DNA of 64,000 bases, taken from Gilliamella sp. wkB7. Lineage in GTDB: Bacteria > Pseudomonadota > Gammaproteobacteria > Enterobacterales > Orbaceae. Of this stretch, positions 17,966-28,063 are shown in pieces (positions within the stretch are counted from its first letter, which is position 1; each line of letters opens with the position of its first letter). The position numbers and the translations under genes are program-made. Location of the stretch: contig NZ_CM004509.1 in assembly GCF_001693435.1 (NCBI RefSeq), positions 2,728,001 through 2,792,000 of the forward strand, read 5' to 3'. The notes under the pieces were generated by a model, which searched no databases, was not told the DNA's origin, and saw nothing but the letters and a program-made list of their open reading frames with translations.

Positions 17966-18674
17966 TAATCTACAAAAGCAATTTGGTGATATTCATGTAT
18001 TAAGAGGTATAACGTGCGATATCCAAGAAAAAGAGGTTATTTCAATTATTGGTCCGTCAGGATCGGGTAAAAGTACCTTTTTACGTTGCATAAATGGGTT
18101 AGAAGATATCACCTCAGGTGAAATTGAAGTTAATGGCTTTAAAGTTCATGACCCTAAAATCAATATCAATCGCTTGCGTGAATCAGTGGGAATGGTGTTT
18201 CAGCGTTTTAATCTGTTTCCACATATGACTGTGTTAGAAAATTTGATTTTAGCACCTCGTGATGTCAAAAAAATGGCTAAAACCGATGCTATTACCAAGG
18301 CAGAAAGTTTACTTATTAAAGTCGGACTAATTGATAAGATTGATGCTTACCCAAGTCAACTTTCAGGTGGTCAACAACAACGTGTTGCCATTGCCAGAGC
18401 TTTGATGATGGATCCTAAAGTAATGTTATTTGATGAACCAACTTCAGCACTTGATCCTGAATTGGTTGGTGAAGTACTAGCCGTTATGAAATCATTGGCG
18501 CAAGAGGGTATGACGATGGTGGTTGTCACTCACGAAATGGGTTTTGCCAGAGAGATGTCCAGCCGAGTAATTTTTATTGATCAGGGAATTATTCAAGAGC
18601 AAGGATCACCTGAGCAGATCTTCAAAAATCCACAAAACGAACGTACCCAGTTATTTTTAAGTAAAGTACTCTAG
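17952..18674 (+). CDS. Polar amino acid ABC transporter, ATPase
   Basis: A 240-residue GlnQ-type ATPase. Visible motifs: Walker [11 protein letters not shown]-loop [17 protein letters not shown], signature [15 protein letters not shown], Walker [15 protein letters not shown] and the H-loop VVTHEMGFA. The start codon is GTG, inside the 3' end of the permease gene. The message ends at a strong hairpin (18701-18732) shared with the convergent fabB. Confidence 0.93.
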   Translation: MIHINNLQKQFGDIHVLRGITCDIQEKEVISIIGPSGSGKSTFLRCINGLEDITSGEIEVNGFKVHDPKININRLRESVGMVFQRFNLFPHMTVLENLILAPRDVKKMAKTDAITKAESLLIKVGLIDKIDAYPSQLSGGQQQRVAIARALMMDPKVMLFDEPTSALDPELVGEVLAVMKSLAQEGMTMVVVTHEMGFAREMSSRVIFIDQGIIQEQGSPEQIFKNPQNERTQLFLSKVL

Positions 18675-18700
18675 GTGTTTATGTAGTTAATGATTTGCAC

Positions 18701-18732
18701 AAAAAAACCGTTCTTAATAGAACGGTTTTTTA
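18701..18732 (+). terminator. Bidirectional terminator between the ABC operon and fabB
   Basis: AAACCGTTC and GAACGGTTT pair around a short loop (TTAATA), with an A run on the left and a T run on the right, so the hairpin serves both the plus-strand ABC operon and the minus-strand fabB. Confidence 0.9.
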
Positions 18733-18756
18733 TTGATTGATAAAAAATTTGAGTGA

Positions 18757-19968
18757 TTAAGCTTTATATTTTTTCATGACAATTGAAGCATTAGTACCAC
18801 CAAAACCAAAGCTATTTGACATAACCGTTGTCAATTCACGTTCGGTTGGTTCAGTAATAATATTCATGCCAACTGCTGCTTCGTCTAATTCATCAATATT
18901 AATACTTGGTGTAATAAAGCCATGCTCAAGCATTAATAATGAATAGATAAGTTCTTGTGCGCCTGTTGCACTTAATGAGTGACCTGTCATTGACTTAGTT
19001 GATGAGATTGCTGGAATATTGTCACCAAACACTTGTTTGATTGCCCATAACTCTTTTACATCACCAACAGGTGTTGATGTACCATGAGTATTGATATAAT
19101 CAATCGGCGCATCTAAGTTTTGCATAGCAAGTTGCATACAACGCATTGCACCTTCGCCTGATGGAGCAACCATATCATAACCATCTGATGTTGCACCATA
19201 ACCGACTAATTCACCATAAATATGAGCACCACGGGCTAATGCATGTTCTAACTCTTCAACGACAACCATACCCGCTCCGCCAGCAATAACAAACCCATCA
19301 CGATTGGCATCATAAGCACGTGATGCTTTTTCTGGACAGTCGTTATATTTAGTTGATAGTGCACCCATTGCGTCAAATTCGCAAGACATTTCCCAATTAA
19401 GTTCTTCACCACCACCGGCAAAAACAATATCCTGTTTACCTAGCTGAATAAGTTCAGCAGCGTGACCAATACAGTGCACAGACGTTGCACAAGCTGAGGT
19501 CATAGAATAGCTCATACCTTTAATTTTAAATGGTGTAGCTAAACAAGCTGAAATTGCCGATGACATTGTTCTTGTCACTGCATAAGGACCAACACCACGT
19601 AATCCTTTCTCTTTCATTCCAGCAACAATATTATATTGTGTTTTAGTTGAACCACCATAACCTGCAATTAAACCAGTACGTATATTAGAAACTTGTTCTG
19701 GAGTTAATTTAGCGTCTTCAATAGCTTGTTGTAAAGCAAGATAACCATAAATAGAAGCATCATTCATAAAGCGAACTATTTTACGATCAATAAGACCTGT
19801 AGTGTCCAATTTAACATTTCCGCAAACATGGCTTCGCATTCCGCTATCTTTCATTTCTTGTGAAAAGGTAATACCACTACGGCCAATTTTTAAAGATTCC
19901 AAAACTTCTTTGGTATTATTTCCAATACTTGAAAGAATTCCTAACCCTGTTATAACAACGCGTTTCAT
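18757..19968 (-). CDS. fabB: 3-oxoacyl-ACP synthase I
   Basis: A 403-residue beta-ketoacyl synthase close to E. coli FabB. The catalytic cysteine is in [12 protein letters not shown], and the two histidines are in [10 protein letters not shown] and [12 protein letters not shown]. The C-terminus has [12 protein letters not shown]. It condenses malonyl-ACP with acyl-ACP and is needed for unsaturated fatty acids. I start at 19968 ([18 protein letters not shown]) because this is where family members begin; the in-frame ATG 12 codons upstream adds residues absent from the family. Confidence 0.96.
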   Translation of the reverse strand: MKRVVITGLGILSSIGNNTKEVLESLKIGRSGITFSQEMKDSGMRSHVCGNVKLDTTGLIDRKIVRFMNDASIYGYLALQQAIEDAKLTPEQVSNIRTGLIAGYGGSTKTQYNIVAGMKEKGLRGVGPYAVTRTMSSAISACLATPFKIKGMSYSMTSACATSVHCIGHAAELIQLGKQDIVFAGGGEELNWEMSCEFDAMGALSTKYNDCPEKASRAYDANRDGFVIAGGAGMVVVEELEHALARGAHIYGELVGYGATSDGYDMVAPSGEGAMRCMQLAMQNLDAPIDYINTHGTSTPVGDVKELWAIKQVFGDNIPAISSTKSMTGHSLSATGAQELIYSLLMLEHGFITPSINIDELDEAAVGMNIITEPTERELTTVMSNSFGFGGTNASIVMKKYKA

Positions 19969-20229
19969 ACAATATTCAGCTCCTAAATTATCTGCTTCTA
20001 ACAAAAATTAGTGTGATTATAGCGTACACTTGTAAGCTCAACAATACCTCAGTAATTCTTTTATCTTTGCTTTTTTGTAATTTATTGATTATTAATATAT
20101 TAATTGAGTGAATTCAGCCTTAAATTGGTTAAAAGTTAACATGTTATTGATAGTGTAATGGCTTAAGTTTTCTACGTTAATACGATTAAATAGCAACATA
20201 CTTGCGGAGCATAATACAGTTAATATATA

Positions 20230-20245
20230 CTGTATATAAATACAG
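20230..20245 (+). promoter_or_regulatory. LexA box (perfect CTGT-N8-ACAG)
   Basis: CTGTATATAAATACAG matches the enterobacterial LexA consensus exactly, with an AT-rich centre. It lies 16 bp before the start of the radical SAM gene, so it would overlap the promoter or the ribosome-loading region. This indicates SOS control of the two-gene operon that follows. Confidence 0.85.
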
Positions 20246-20261
20246 TTTATGGTAATGCAAA

Positions 20262-21527
20262 ATGAATGAAAAAATGATTGCTAAGCTTGAGATATTAGCC
20301 GAATCAGCAAAGTATGATGTCTCGTGTTCATCAAGTGGATCAACCCGTCGCAATAAAAATAAAGGCATTGGGAGTGCAAGCAAAAGTGGTCTTTGCCACA
20401 CATTTACTGCCGATGGGCGATGCGTGTCGTTACTCAAAATTATGTTAACTAACTACTGCATGTTTGATTGTGCTTATTGTATTAACCGACAAAGTAACGA
20501 TATTCCTAGAGCGGGTTTTACTCCGCGCGAACTAGCTGATCTGACCATTGAATTTTATCGTCGTAACTACATCGAAGGTCTATTTATAAGTTCGGGTATT
20601 GTGCGCAGCCCTGATCACACTATGGAACGCATGATCCGTGTAGTAAAAATTTTACGTACTGAGTATCATTTTAATGGTTATATTCATATGAAAGCGATCC
20701 CTGGTGCTAGTGATGAACTGGTTAATCAAGCTGGATTATTGGTTGATAGAATGAGTGTTAACTTAGAAATTCCAACCGAAGAAAATCTTAAATTACTTGC
20801 GCCAGATAAAGATCATAAAAGTATCTATCAACCTATGCGTCAAATCCATCAAAATTTACTTGAGAATATTGAAGATCGTAAAAAGTTTAAATCTACACCA
20901 AAATTTGTACCAGCAGGGCAGAGCACACAAATGATTATTGGTGCAACGGATGAATCGGACAAACAGATATTACAACTAACTGCCAAACTCTATAAGCGAC
21001 CGAGCATGAAACGAGTCTATTATTCAGGATTTGTTCCTGTTAACGGTTATGATAAACGTTTGCCAGTTGTGCAAGATGTACCGCGTGTGCGTGAAAATAG
21101 GCTGTATCAAGCTGATTGGTTATTACGATTTTATGACTTTAATGTTGATGAAATTGTTAATGATAGATATCCAGATCTTGATTTAACGGTTGATCCTAAA
21201 CTTTCTTGGGCGATCCGCAATCCGCAGTTTTTTCCAGTTGATATTAATCGTGATAGTTATCAAAAAATATTACGGGTACCTGGTATCGGTGTTAAATCTG
21301 CCAAATTAATTGTTATGGCAAGGCGTCATCGTCGATTAACATTCGAAGCACTTAAACGGATCGGAGTGGTGTTAAAGCGGGCGCAGTTTTTTATTATTTG
21401 TCATGATATGAAAAAATTTAAAATACTTGACTCATCGGCCGAATATATCAAGCTATCTTTGCAAGATACACCATTGTTAGAAGATAAAGCAATTTATCAA
21501 CCACAACAACTCGTAATGGGGTGGTAA
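20262..21527 (+). CDS. Radical SAM protein linked to DNA modification or repair
   Basis: A 421-residue radical SAM protein. The [4Fe-4S] motif CMFDCAYC gives Cys66, Cys70 and Cys73, followed by INRQSNDIPRAGFTPRELA. Near the C-terminus (about residues 337-365) a helix-hairpin-helix DNA-binding motif reads VPGIGVKSAKLIVMARRHR. This architecture matches the family annotated as putative DNA modification/repair radical SAM proteins, usually found beside a DUF4130 protein, as here (3 bp gap). The reaction is not known to me. A perfect LexA box in front ties it to DNA damage. Confidence 0.88.
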   Translation: MNEKMIAKLEILAESAKYDVSCSSSGSTRRNKNKGIGSASKSGLCHTFTADGRCVSLLKIMLTNYCMFDCAYCINRQSNDIPRAGFTPRELADLTIEFYRRNYIEGLFISSGIVRSPDHTMERMIRVVKILRTEYHFNGYIHMKAIPGASDELVNQAGLLVDRMSVNLEIPTEENLKLLAPDKDHKSIYQPMRQIHQNLLENIEDRKKFKSTPKFVPAGQSTQMIIGATDESDKQILQLTAKLYKRPSMKRVYYSGFVPVNGYDKRLPVVQDVPRVRENRLYQADWLLRFYDFNVDEIVNDRYPDLDLTVDPKLSWAIRNPQFFPVDINRDSYQKILRVPGIGVKSAKLIVMARRHRRLTFEALKRIGVVLKRAQFFIICHDMKKFKILDSSAEYIKLSLQDTPLLEDKAIYQPQQLVMGW

Positions 21528-21530
21528 CGC

Positions 21531-22379
21531 ATGTTAGCGTTTTATTACGAAAAAAGCTTTGAAGGTGTGCTATGCGCGGTATTTGATGCTTTTAAACTCA
21601 AAAAAATGCCAGAATGTTTATTAGCTACAGGACAGGTAGAACCACTACTTGTGACTGATAGGCATCATGTGGAATTTTGCGAATTTAAGTATGAACGGGT
21701 GCGTGTTGCATTAATCAAAAAATTGAGTAAAACGGCTTTGCGGCAATTAATGTATGTATGGTTATCTGAATTACCCGATAGCGACTTAATCATCTTTCGA
21801 TATATTTGCAAAGTGTTTAAAGCCACAAAATCTATCGAAACTGATTTTGCCGATCCCGATGTATTAACCGTGCGCGAAATTGCAAAAAAAGTAAGTAATG
21901 AACGTCATCGTATAATAGAGTTTATTCGTTTTAATGCTATAAAAAATCCATTAAAAAAAACTTATAAACAAGCATCAGATGATGACGAAAACGAAGAATG
22001 CGAAAAGATCTACTTTTCTGTGATAGGTCCTATTTATAACGTGCTACCTTTGGTACTAACTTTTTTTAAAGAACGCTTTGCTGATCAAAAATGGGCAATA
22101 TATGACGAAAAGCGCCAATATGGTTATGTCTATGATTTGAATAGCATAGAACAGGTATCATTGATTGATAAAGATGATTTAATTATTAACAGTCAAGTTA
22201 ATCAAAATTATCTAACCGAGGACGAGGCATTGTTTCAAACCATGTGGTTAAGGTATTGCAATGCAATAACCATCAAAGAACGTATTAATCCAAAATTGCA
22301 ACGGCAACATATGCCAAGTCGGTTTTGGCGCTATCTACCCGAAATGAAACTTGCCGTAAAAGACCGCAACGGCATTTAA
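21531..22379 (+). CDS. DUF4130 family protein, partner of the radical SAM protein
   Basis: A 282-residue protein beginning AFYYEKSFEGVLCAVFDAF, the typical opening of the family found next to DNA-repair radical SAM proteins. It also shows VREIAKKVSNERHRIIEFIRF in the middle and PSRFWRYLPEM at the end. In some bacteria this domain is fused to a uracil-DNA glycosylase-like domain; here it stands alone and no glycosylase gene is nearby. It is co-transcribed with the radical SAM gene. Function unknown; a DNA-lesion role is inferred from the partnership and the LexA box. Confidence 0.85.
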   Translation: MLAFYYEKSFEGVLCAVFDAFKLKKMPECLLATGQVEPLLVTDRHHVEFCEFKYERVRVALIKKLSKTALRQLMYVWLSELPDSDLIIFRYICKVFKATKSIETDFADPDVLTVREIAKKVSNERHRIIEFIRFNAIKNPLKKTYKQASDDDENEECEKIYFSVIGPIYNVLPLVLTFFKERFADQKWAIYDEKRQYGYVYDLNSIEQVSLIDKDDLIINSQVNQNYLTEDEALFQTMWLRYCNAITIKERINPKLQRQHMPSRFWRYLPEMKLAVKDRNGI

Positions 22380-22398
22380 AAAGCTTTTATAAGACACA

Positions 22399-22424
22399 AA
22401 AAACCGCCAATTAAGGCGGTTTCT
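22399..22424 (+). terminator. Bidirectional terminator between the DUF4130 gene and mlaA
   Basis: AAACCGCC and GGCGGTTT form an 8-bp stem around loop AATTAA, flanked by an A run on the left and T-rich sequence on the right. It serves both converging genes. Confidence 0.88.
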
Positions 22425-22446
22425 TAACGAATGTAACTAATTAAAC

Positions 22447-23205
22447 TTATTGAGAATCTATATCATTAATTATGCTATTAATGCTTTCTTGGCGTTGCTG
22501 TTGTTTTTGCTCGTCAACTTTACCACCAGATGCATTAAAATCATTACGTTGGAAATAAGCATTACGCATAAAGTTATAAGGGTCATCACTATTTTTGAGT
22601 AAATCTTCATACTCAATTGCTACAGCACGTGCTTCAATACCATCAAATACGCCACGGACTAATGCCCATTCCCAATCTAACCAGACAAGTGGCGGATATA
22701 AAGTATCAACAATATCACCACCTTCTTGGCGGAGGGTAGCTGAACCATAGAAAGGTAACACAACATAAGGACCATAAGGCATATCATAATGGCCTAACAC
22801 ATCACCAAAACTACGTTTAGAACCTTTTTGTAATTGTGGATCGGCCATACTTGCCACATCAAATAAACCAGCAACACCAAAAACGGTATTTAGAAAGAAT
22901 CGAGCTAAATGCTTGCCTGCTTCATGACCTTCACCTTGTAGCACACTATTGACCATTGATGCGGGTTCAGAAAGGTTAGATGAAACATTAACGACCCCTT
23001 TACGTATTGGTGTAGGTACATAATCTTTCCAAACAACTGCGGCAGGTCTCAAAATGTAAGGATCAAGCGCATAATAGTTAACATTAAACATAGTTTTATT
23101 GAACCCAGATAATGGGTCACTGTAGCTATCTGTCTCAGGCTGATAGGTTGCACAACTTGTCAGTGCTAAAACCGAAAACATCATACCTATTATTTTTTTT
23201 TTCAT
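22447..23205 (-). CDS. mlaA: Outer-membrane lipid asymmetry lipoprotein MlaA
   Basis: A 252-residue lipoprotein. The signal ends in the lipobox LTSC. The mature protein has DPLSGFNKTMFNVNYYALD, RFFLNTVFGVAGLFDVAS and GPYVVLPFYG, all typical of MlaA (VacJ). It sits in the outer membrane with porins and removes misplaced phospholipids from the outer leaflet, passing them to MlaC. I start at 23205 (MKKKIIGMM), since the 17 residues before it would disrupt the signal peptide. The rest of the Mla system is elsewhere, as in E. coli. Confidence 0.95.
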   Translation of the reverse strand: MKKKIIGMMFSVLALTSCATYQPETDSYSDPLSGFNKTMFNVNYYALDPYILRPAAVVWKDYVPTPIRKGVVNVSSNLSEPASMVNSVLQGEGHEAGKHLARFFLNTVFGVAGLFDVASMADPQLQKGSKRSFGDVLGHYDMPYGPYVVLPFYGSATLRQEGGDIVDTLYPPLVWLDWEWALVRGVFDGIEARAVAIEYEDLLKNSDDPYNFMRNAYFQRNDFNASGGKVDEQKQQQRQESINSIINDIDSQ

Positions 23206-23332
23206 AATGTTACCGAATAAAAATGATAAAGTGTTGAATGGGCATGATTGTATCATGTTTGTTCAAAATAGAAAATTTTTCATGAATTAAATAGCAATGT
23301 TTGTTTAAATTTATTAAAATGCTCGCCGCTAT

Positions 23333-23404
23333 GACCTCATAGTTAAATGGATATAACGAGCCCCTCCTAAGGGCTAATTGCAGGTTCGATTCCTGCTGGG
23401 GTCA
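23333..23404 (+). tRNA. argW: tRNA-Arg (anticodon CCU)
   Basis: The acceptor stem GACCTCA pairs with TGGGGTC, the anticodon arm AGCCC-CTCCTAA-GGGCT carries CCT, and the T arm has GGTTCGATTCC. Closely similar to E. coli argW. The CCA end is not encoded; the discriminator is A. This tRNA locus is a frequent integration site in enterobacteria, and an AT-rich cargo region begins directly after it. Confidence 0.95.
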
Positions 23405-25313
23405 AAATTACAAAAAGAAGTTACAAGATTTAAGACGATTAAATTCTTTTCAAATAAGGGTATTTAATACCTTTAACGCGATCAATGACAATATTAACCA
23501 ATTGATAACGACGGTATTGTTATGGTATTTTTTTAACCACATTCAGAAAATACCGTAATTGTTAGATATAAAATCTCTACACACCATAAAATCTAAACAA
23601 TAAACATTCCTAGACTTTAAAAGCCTCTACTTATACATTATTCTATTGAAATTAAAATAATTTATTGTTGCTTGTCTCTTTTTGTTTCAATCTTTTTTTG
23701 ATTTTCTGTAAATCATCTAACAATATATTTTAGAAAGTATTTTTATCTCTCTTCTGAAAAAGCGCGATTTATTTAACATACCAATTCAATGCTTTGTAAG
23801 ATATATTATATTTGAAAAAAATCATAAAATTATGAACAATGCATAAAAATATAAATAGAATTAATAATTCTTGAGTTTAAGAAAAGTTTTTAAAAAGAAT
23901 AGGTAATGTTTATAGGTATTTTTTAATAGCTAGCCACCATCGTTTATCAAAGGGAATAAGCAAATTGTTAACCTTATTTGAAATTAGTGCTAAGGATATT
24001 ACAAAATAACTATTTTAAGTTTTTTGTCTTAATATTTTCTACTTTTAGGTGGTTATGAATTTATAAACAAAATCGTTTATAGTTTTTTTATCTATGTAAC
24101 GAAATCGAAGAATACGTTCTTGCTTTAATTGCTTTATTGGCAATGTCAAAGTAGTAGTTAAAACAGGATGTATTGCGTATTAAAAATAATTGTTCTGTAA
24201 AAATACTTTTGCCAAATATGTAAAATCACTAAACAGGTCAATTATTATTGATATCGCAAATACTGTGTAATATTCAATTAATATTAAATAAAAATTATTT
24301 AACAAAAAATTATCAATACAAGTTAAATTTAGCTTTGCAAAGGCGATTACCAATTTGAATTAGCTTTTGTTGATTTTGTACACTTAAAGAGTGTAAATAA
24401 TTATCTATTATAATGTTTATTTTAAATCTAATTGTAAAATATTTTAGAACCGATTATTTTAATTTTATCACTAGGTTTTGTAATCCTATCATCAAGATTA
24501 CATATAATTTAAATAATATTTAAAATTTTGTTAGGAAAAATCATATAAAAAATAAAAATTATTGTATAGTAACAAGTTGTTAGCTAATAATAAGAAACTT
24601 TATTAAATGAGGTGAGTAGAAAGAAAAATTCCTCTGATGATAAACACCAGAGGATCATATGCAAGGGATGACGCATATAAGGAGAAAGTGGTTAAATAAT
24701 AGAATTTTTAAGGATATTTTGTCAAATTTGATCTGATAAGAAATCGTTAAAAAAATTTCAAAATATTGAAATTGATAACTAAATCGTTAATACCTAATGT
24801 TCATGTAATTTTCAGGGCAATCATAAGGTTATTTAGTTAAATATTTAGTATAAAGTGTAAATTAATCGAAAATTAAAACAAATATTTCATAAATAAGTTG
24901 GTTTTCGTACAACAAAAATATAATTTTCTTAAAAAAAACCTTGTTTTAGTTATAAATACTTAATGTAAATTTTTTTGTAAAATACCCAAAATAAATTTCC
25001 AAAATCCAAATTCTGGTAATACACTTTTTCAATAATATTTTAGTGACAAATTGTTATTTATATTCTTATGATTTATTAGTGATATCAGTAAGTTATCTAT
25101 TAAAATTAAATTTATAAAAACTTTAAAAAAATATTGCAAATTGCGTAAAAAAAGGTATTTTATACCTCTTTTTTAGATTGTTTTTTGATATGAATTTATC
25201 AAAAGGCTTTTGTGATAATTGTAAATTATCCTAACAATCAAAAAATAATACAAAAAATTATTTATAACAATAACAAAATATTTTCAGTAGTCATGAAATA
25301 TATTGAGGATAAC
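23405..25313. other. Long AT-rich non-coding region before the T6SS cargo genes
   Basis: About 1.9 kb after the tRNA with no credible gene on either strand. It is strikingly AT-rich. The only clear local structure is a pair of adjacent hairpins at 24630-24678. It may hold the promoter and silencing region (for example H-NS-type) of the vgrG operon, or decayed mobile DNA. I found no repeat of the tRNA 3' end and no integrase fragment. Confidence 0.6.
24630..24678 (+). ncRNA. Candidate structured RNA: two adjacent hairpins
   Basis: TCCTCTG pairs with CAGAGGA (24630-24654) and, three bases on, ATATGC pairs with GCATAT (24657-24678), followed by AAGGAGAAAG, which looks like a ribosome site but is followed only by GTG and a stop two codons later. 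A TATAGT sequence upstream (about 24564) could be a promoter element. It may be a small RNA or a leader. No family recognised. Confidence 0.3.
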
Positions 25314-28061
25314 ATGGATAAAGGATTAACCAATTTGATGGAACAATTGGGCAATGGTTTAAGTCGGGGTTTAAAGCAAGGTTTGGTTAATGGAGTCGGT
25401 CATAATCGCTATACGTTAAATATTGATGGTTTGTCTGCTGAGGTTTCAGTTTTACAGGTTGAGGGTAATGAGCAGCTTAACCAGCCTTGGCACTATACGA
25501 TTACTTTCACCTGCTCGGATAAACAACTTTCTGTTGAGTCATTTCTTAACCAAAATGCCCGTTTGAGTTTTAACCCTGCTAATTCTGGCAGTTTAAGCGA
25601 CTTTGCAACTCAAGGACTTAATGCACTTAATTCCTTAACTTCGGCTAATCCTTTAGATTCATTAAAACAGACTAATCCATTAAAGCAGTTAGATAAACTT
25701 AAACAATCCAATCCACTCGATTCACTTAATTCTTTAACCCAATTTAATCCGCTTAATCCGTTAAATTCACTATTATCTCAAGGCGGCTCACGCACTCTTT
25801 ATGGTGTGATAACCCAGTTCAGTCAATTATCAGTCAGTAACGATGAAGCCCGTTATCAGGTTGTTTTATCCTCGCAATTAGCCAAACTGGCATTAAGTCA
25901 TAACTGTGCCATTTTTCAAAATCAAAGCGTTATCAGTGTGGTTGAAGAGGTCTTGCGAGGTCATGGTTATACAGGGATTGATTATCGTTTAGCACTTAAA
26001 GAGCAATATCCGGAGCGTGAGTTTATCACCCAGTGGCAGGAGAGTGACCTTGAGTTTATTCAAAGATTGCTTGCTGATGTGGGGGTCTATTTCCGGTTTG
26101 AAACGCATGGTGAACACAATTGTGATGTGTTGGTCATCAGTGATTATGAGCAAGGTTACCAGCAGGTGGCTGATATTGTGTACAAACAACCGAGCGGCAC
26201 ACTGGATAATGGCGTTGAAAGTGTCTGGGATATGACCTTACACAGTCAGATGGTGGAAGCTTCGGTACAAGTACAGGATTATAACTACCGCGATGCGCAG
26301 ACAAATTTACTGGGTGAGGTTAATAGCCAACTAAAAGATAACACCACTTACGGTACTGATTACCGTTATGATGAGCACTATAAAGGGTTAAATAGCAATG
26401 GTAATGGTAGTAATACCAATAACAATGATATAAATAATCATAACAGTAATAATGATGAAAACAGTAGTGATATCGATACCGACGGCAGTCAAGGCAGTAA
26501 CGGCAATAGTAATGACAACGAAAATAATAGCGTTAACACTAACAGTAGTAATAGCAATAACAACAGCAGTGATATTGACCGTAATCAAGCTAACACGAGT
26601 AATAGTGTTGAAAGTGGAGAATGGTATGCCCGTATTCGCCATGAACACGCCATTAGCCGTCAAATTATTATCCGGGGTAAAAGCAATCAGGCCACTTTAG
26701 CTCCGGGTCAACATATCCGTATCAAAGGCAGTACGATTGCCGGAATAGATGAGGGGGTAATGATATTAACGGTGCAAGGACAGGGAAACCGCAGTGATGC
26801 TTATGAACTGAGTTTTACCGCCATACCTTACCAGCCATTAAAACCTTACCGCCCGGAGCCGATTCCTTTTCCGACTATTGACGGCACTTTACCGGCACGG
26901 GTAACCAGTCCGAATAATGACACCTATGGTTATATTGATACACAAGGTCGCTATCGGGTTAAATTTAACTTTGATTTAAAAGAGTGGCGAAACGGTGAAG
27001 AGAGTTTATGGTTAAGACTGGCTAAACCGTATGCAGGCAGTACCTATGGTTTTCACTTTCCACTGATTGACGGCACAGAAGTTGCGGTAGCGTTTACTAA
27101 CGGTAATCCGGACCGACCTTATATCGCGCATGCGATGCATGACAGTGGCCACCCTGACCATGTGACTACCATAAACAAACATCGAAATGTAATTCGTACT
27201 CCTGCTAACAACAAACTGCGGATGGATGATAAGCGCGGACAAGAGCACATTAAGTTAGCGACCGAATACGGTAAAACCCAGCTTAACATCGGGCATTTAG
27301 TTGACCAAAACAAAGAGCAGCGTGGTGAGGGATTTGAACTGCGCACCGATGAGTGGGGGGCAATTGCTGCCAATAAAGGTTTATACCTGACCAGTCAGAC
27401 CGAGCCTAAGGCACAGGGTAAACAGCTTGATATGCAAGGTGCCATTACCCAGCTTGAAAATGCATTATCAATTGCTAAAGCACTGCAAAATGCAGCAACT
27501 GCCTCTGAAGCTCATGGTGCGGATACCGACAGTCAAGAGCAACTTAAAGCGACATTAACCCAATTAGCCCAAAGTGGCATTATTGCTTATGCGCAAGAGG
27601 GCATCGCTTTAACCAGTCCGGAAAACATCCAACTGTCCACATCAAACAGCGTATCGGTGACCAGTGAAAACCAAACTGACATCAATGCGTTAAAAAACAT
27701 TACTGTCTCATCCGGTGAATCCATCGGTCTGTTTGCTCATAAATCAGGAATGAAAGTCTTTGCCAACCAAGGTGATGTTAACGTGCAGGCACAAAATGCC
27801 AACCTGAATATGGCTGCTAAGCAAGATATTAAAATAGACAGTGTTGATGGCAGTGTTGATTGGTCAGCAACAAAAGAAATTATCTTAATATGTGGTGGTT
27901 CATACGTAAAAATCAGCGGTGCGGGAATTGAACTGGGCACAAATAATAACGTTTACTTGAAATGCAATGCGATGAAAAAGATGGGTCCAGCAACTCAAAA
28001 CAGAACGATAACATTAAAATCAAGTGAGCTGAATGTTAAACACTGCGCAGAAACGGATTAA
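25314..28061 (+). CDS. vgrG: T6SS spike protein VgrG
   Basis: A 915-residue VgrG. The gp27-like part (about 20-350) has YTLNIDGLSAEVSVLQVEG and the conserved REFITQWQESDLEFIQRLLA. An OB-fold gp5-like part (about 520-640) has PARVTSPNNDTYGYIDTQGR and DGTEVAVAF. A DUF2345 region fills about 700-880. Two low-complexity insertions interrupt it: a Leu/Asn/Pro-rich segment (about 90-157) with repeated NPL/DSL units, and an Asn/Ser/Asp-rich segment (about 360-435). I start at 25314 because GAGGA is well placed there; earlier in-frame starts have no such site. It forms the tip of the secretion needle and would deliver the effector encoded two genes on. No T6SS core genes are in the window. Confidence 0.93.
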   Translation: MDKGLTNLMEQLGNGLSRGLKQGLVNGVGHNRYTLNIDGLSAEVSVLQVEGNEQLNQPWHYTITFTCSDKQLSVESFLNQNARLSFNPANSGSLSDFATQGLNALNSLTSANPLDSLKQTNPLKQLDKLKQSNPLDSLNSLTQFNPLNPLNSLLSQGGSRTLYGVITQFSQLSVSNDEARYQVVLSSQLAKLALSHNCAIFQNQSVISVVEEVLRGHGYTGIDYRLALKEQYPEREFITQWQESDLEFIQRLLADVGVYFRFETHGEHNCDVLVISDYEQGYQQVADIVYKQPSGTLDNGVESVWDMTLHSQMVEASVQVQDYNYRDAQTNLLGEVNSQLKDNTTYGTDYRYDEHYKGLNSNGNGSNTNNNDINNHNSNNDENSSDIDTDGSQGSNGNSNDNENNSVNTNSSNSNNNSSDIDRNQANTSNSVESGEWYARIRHEHAISRQIIIRGKSNQATLAPGQHIRIKGSTIAGIDEGVMILTVQGQGNRSDAYELSFTAIPYQPLKPYRPEPIPFPTIDGTLPARVTSPNNDTYGYIDTQGRYRVKFNFDLKEWRNGEESLWLRLAKPYAGSTYGFHFPLIDGTEVAVAFTNGNPDRPYIAHAMHDSGHPDHVTTINKHRNVIRTPANNKLRMDDKRGQEHIKLATEYGKTQLNIGHLVDQNKEQRGEGFELRTDEWGAIAANKGLYLTSQTEPKAQGKQLDMQGAITQLENALSIAKALQNAATASEAHGADTDSQEQLKATLTQLAQSGIIAYAQEGIALTSPENIQLSTSNSVSVTSENQTDINALKNITVSSGESIGLFAHKSGMKVFANQGDVNVQAQNANLNMAAKQDIKIDSVDGSVDWSATKEIILICGGSYVKISGAGIELGTNNNVYLKCNAMKKMGPATQNRTITLKSSELNVKHCAETD

Positions 28062-28063
28062 TA

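Noticed and set aside
26388..26663. Minus-strand frame with Ile/Val/Thr-rich translation inside vgrG
   Set aside because: It is the reverse reading of the Asn/Ser-rich low-complexity codons of VgrG, not a gene.
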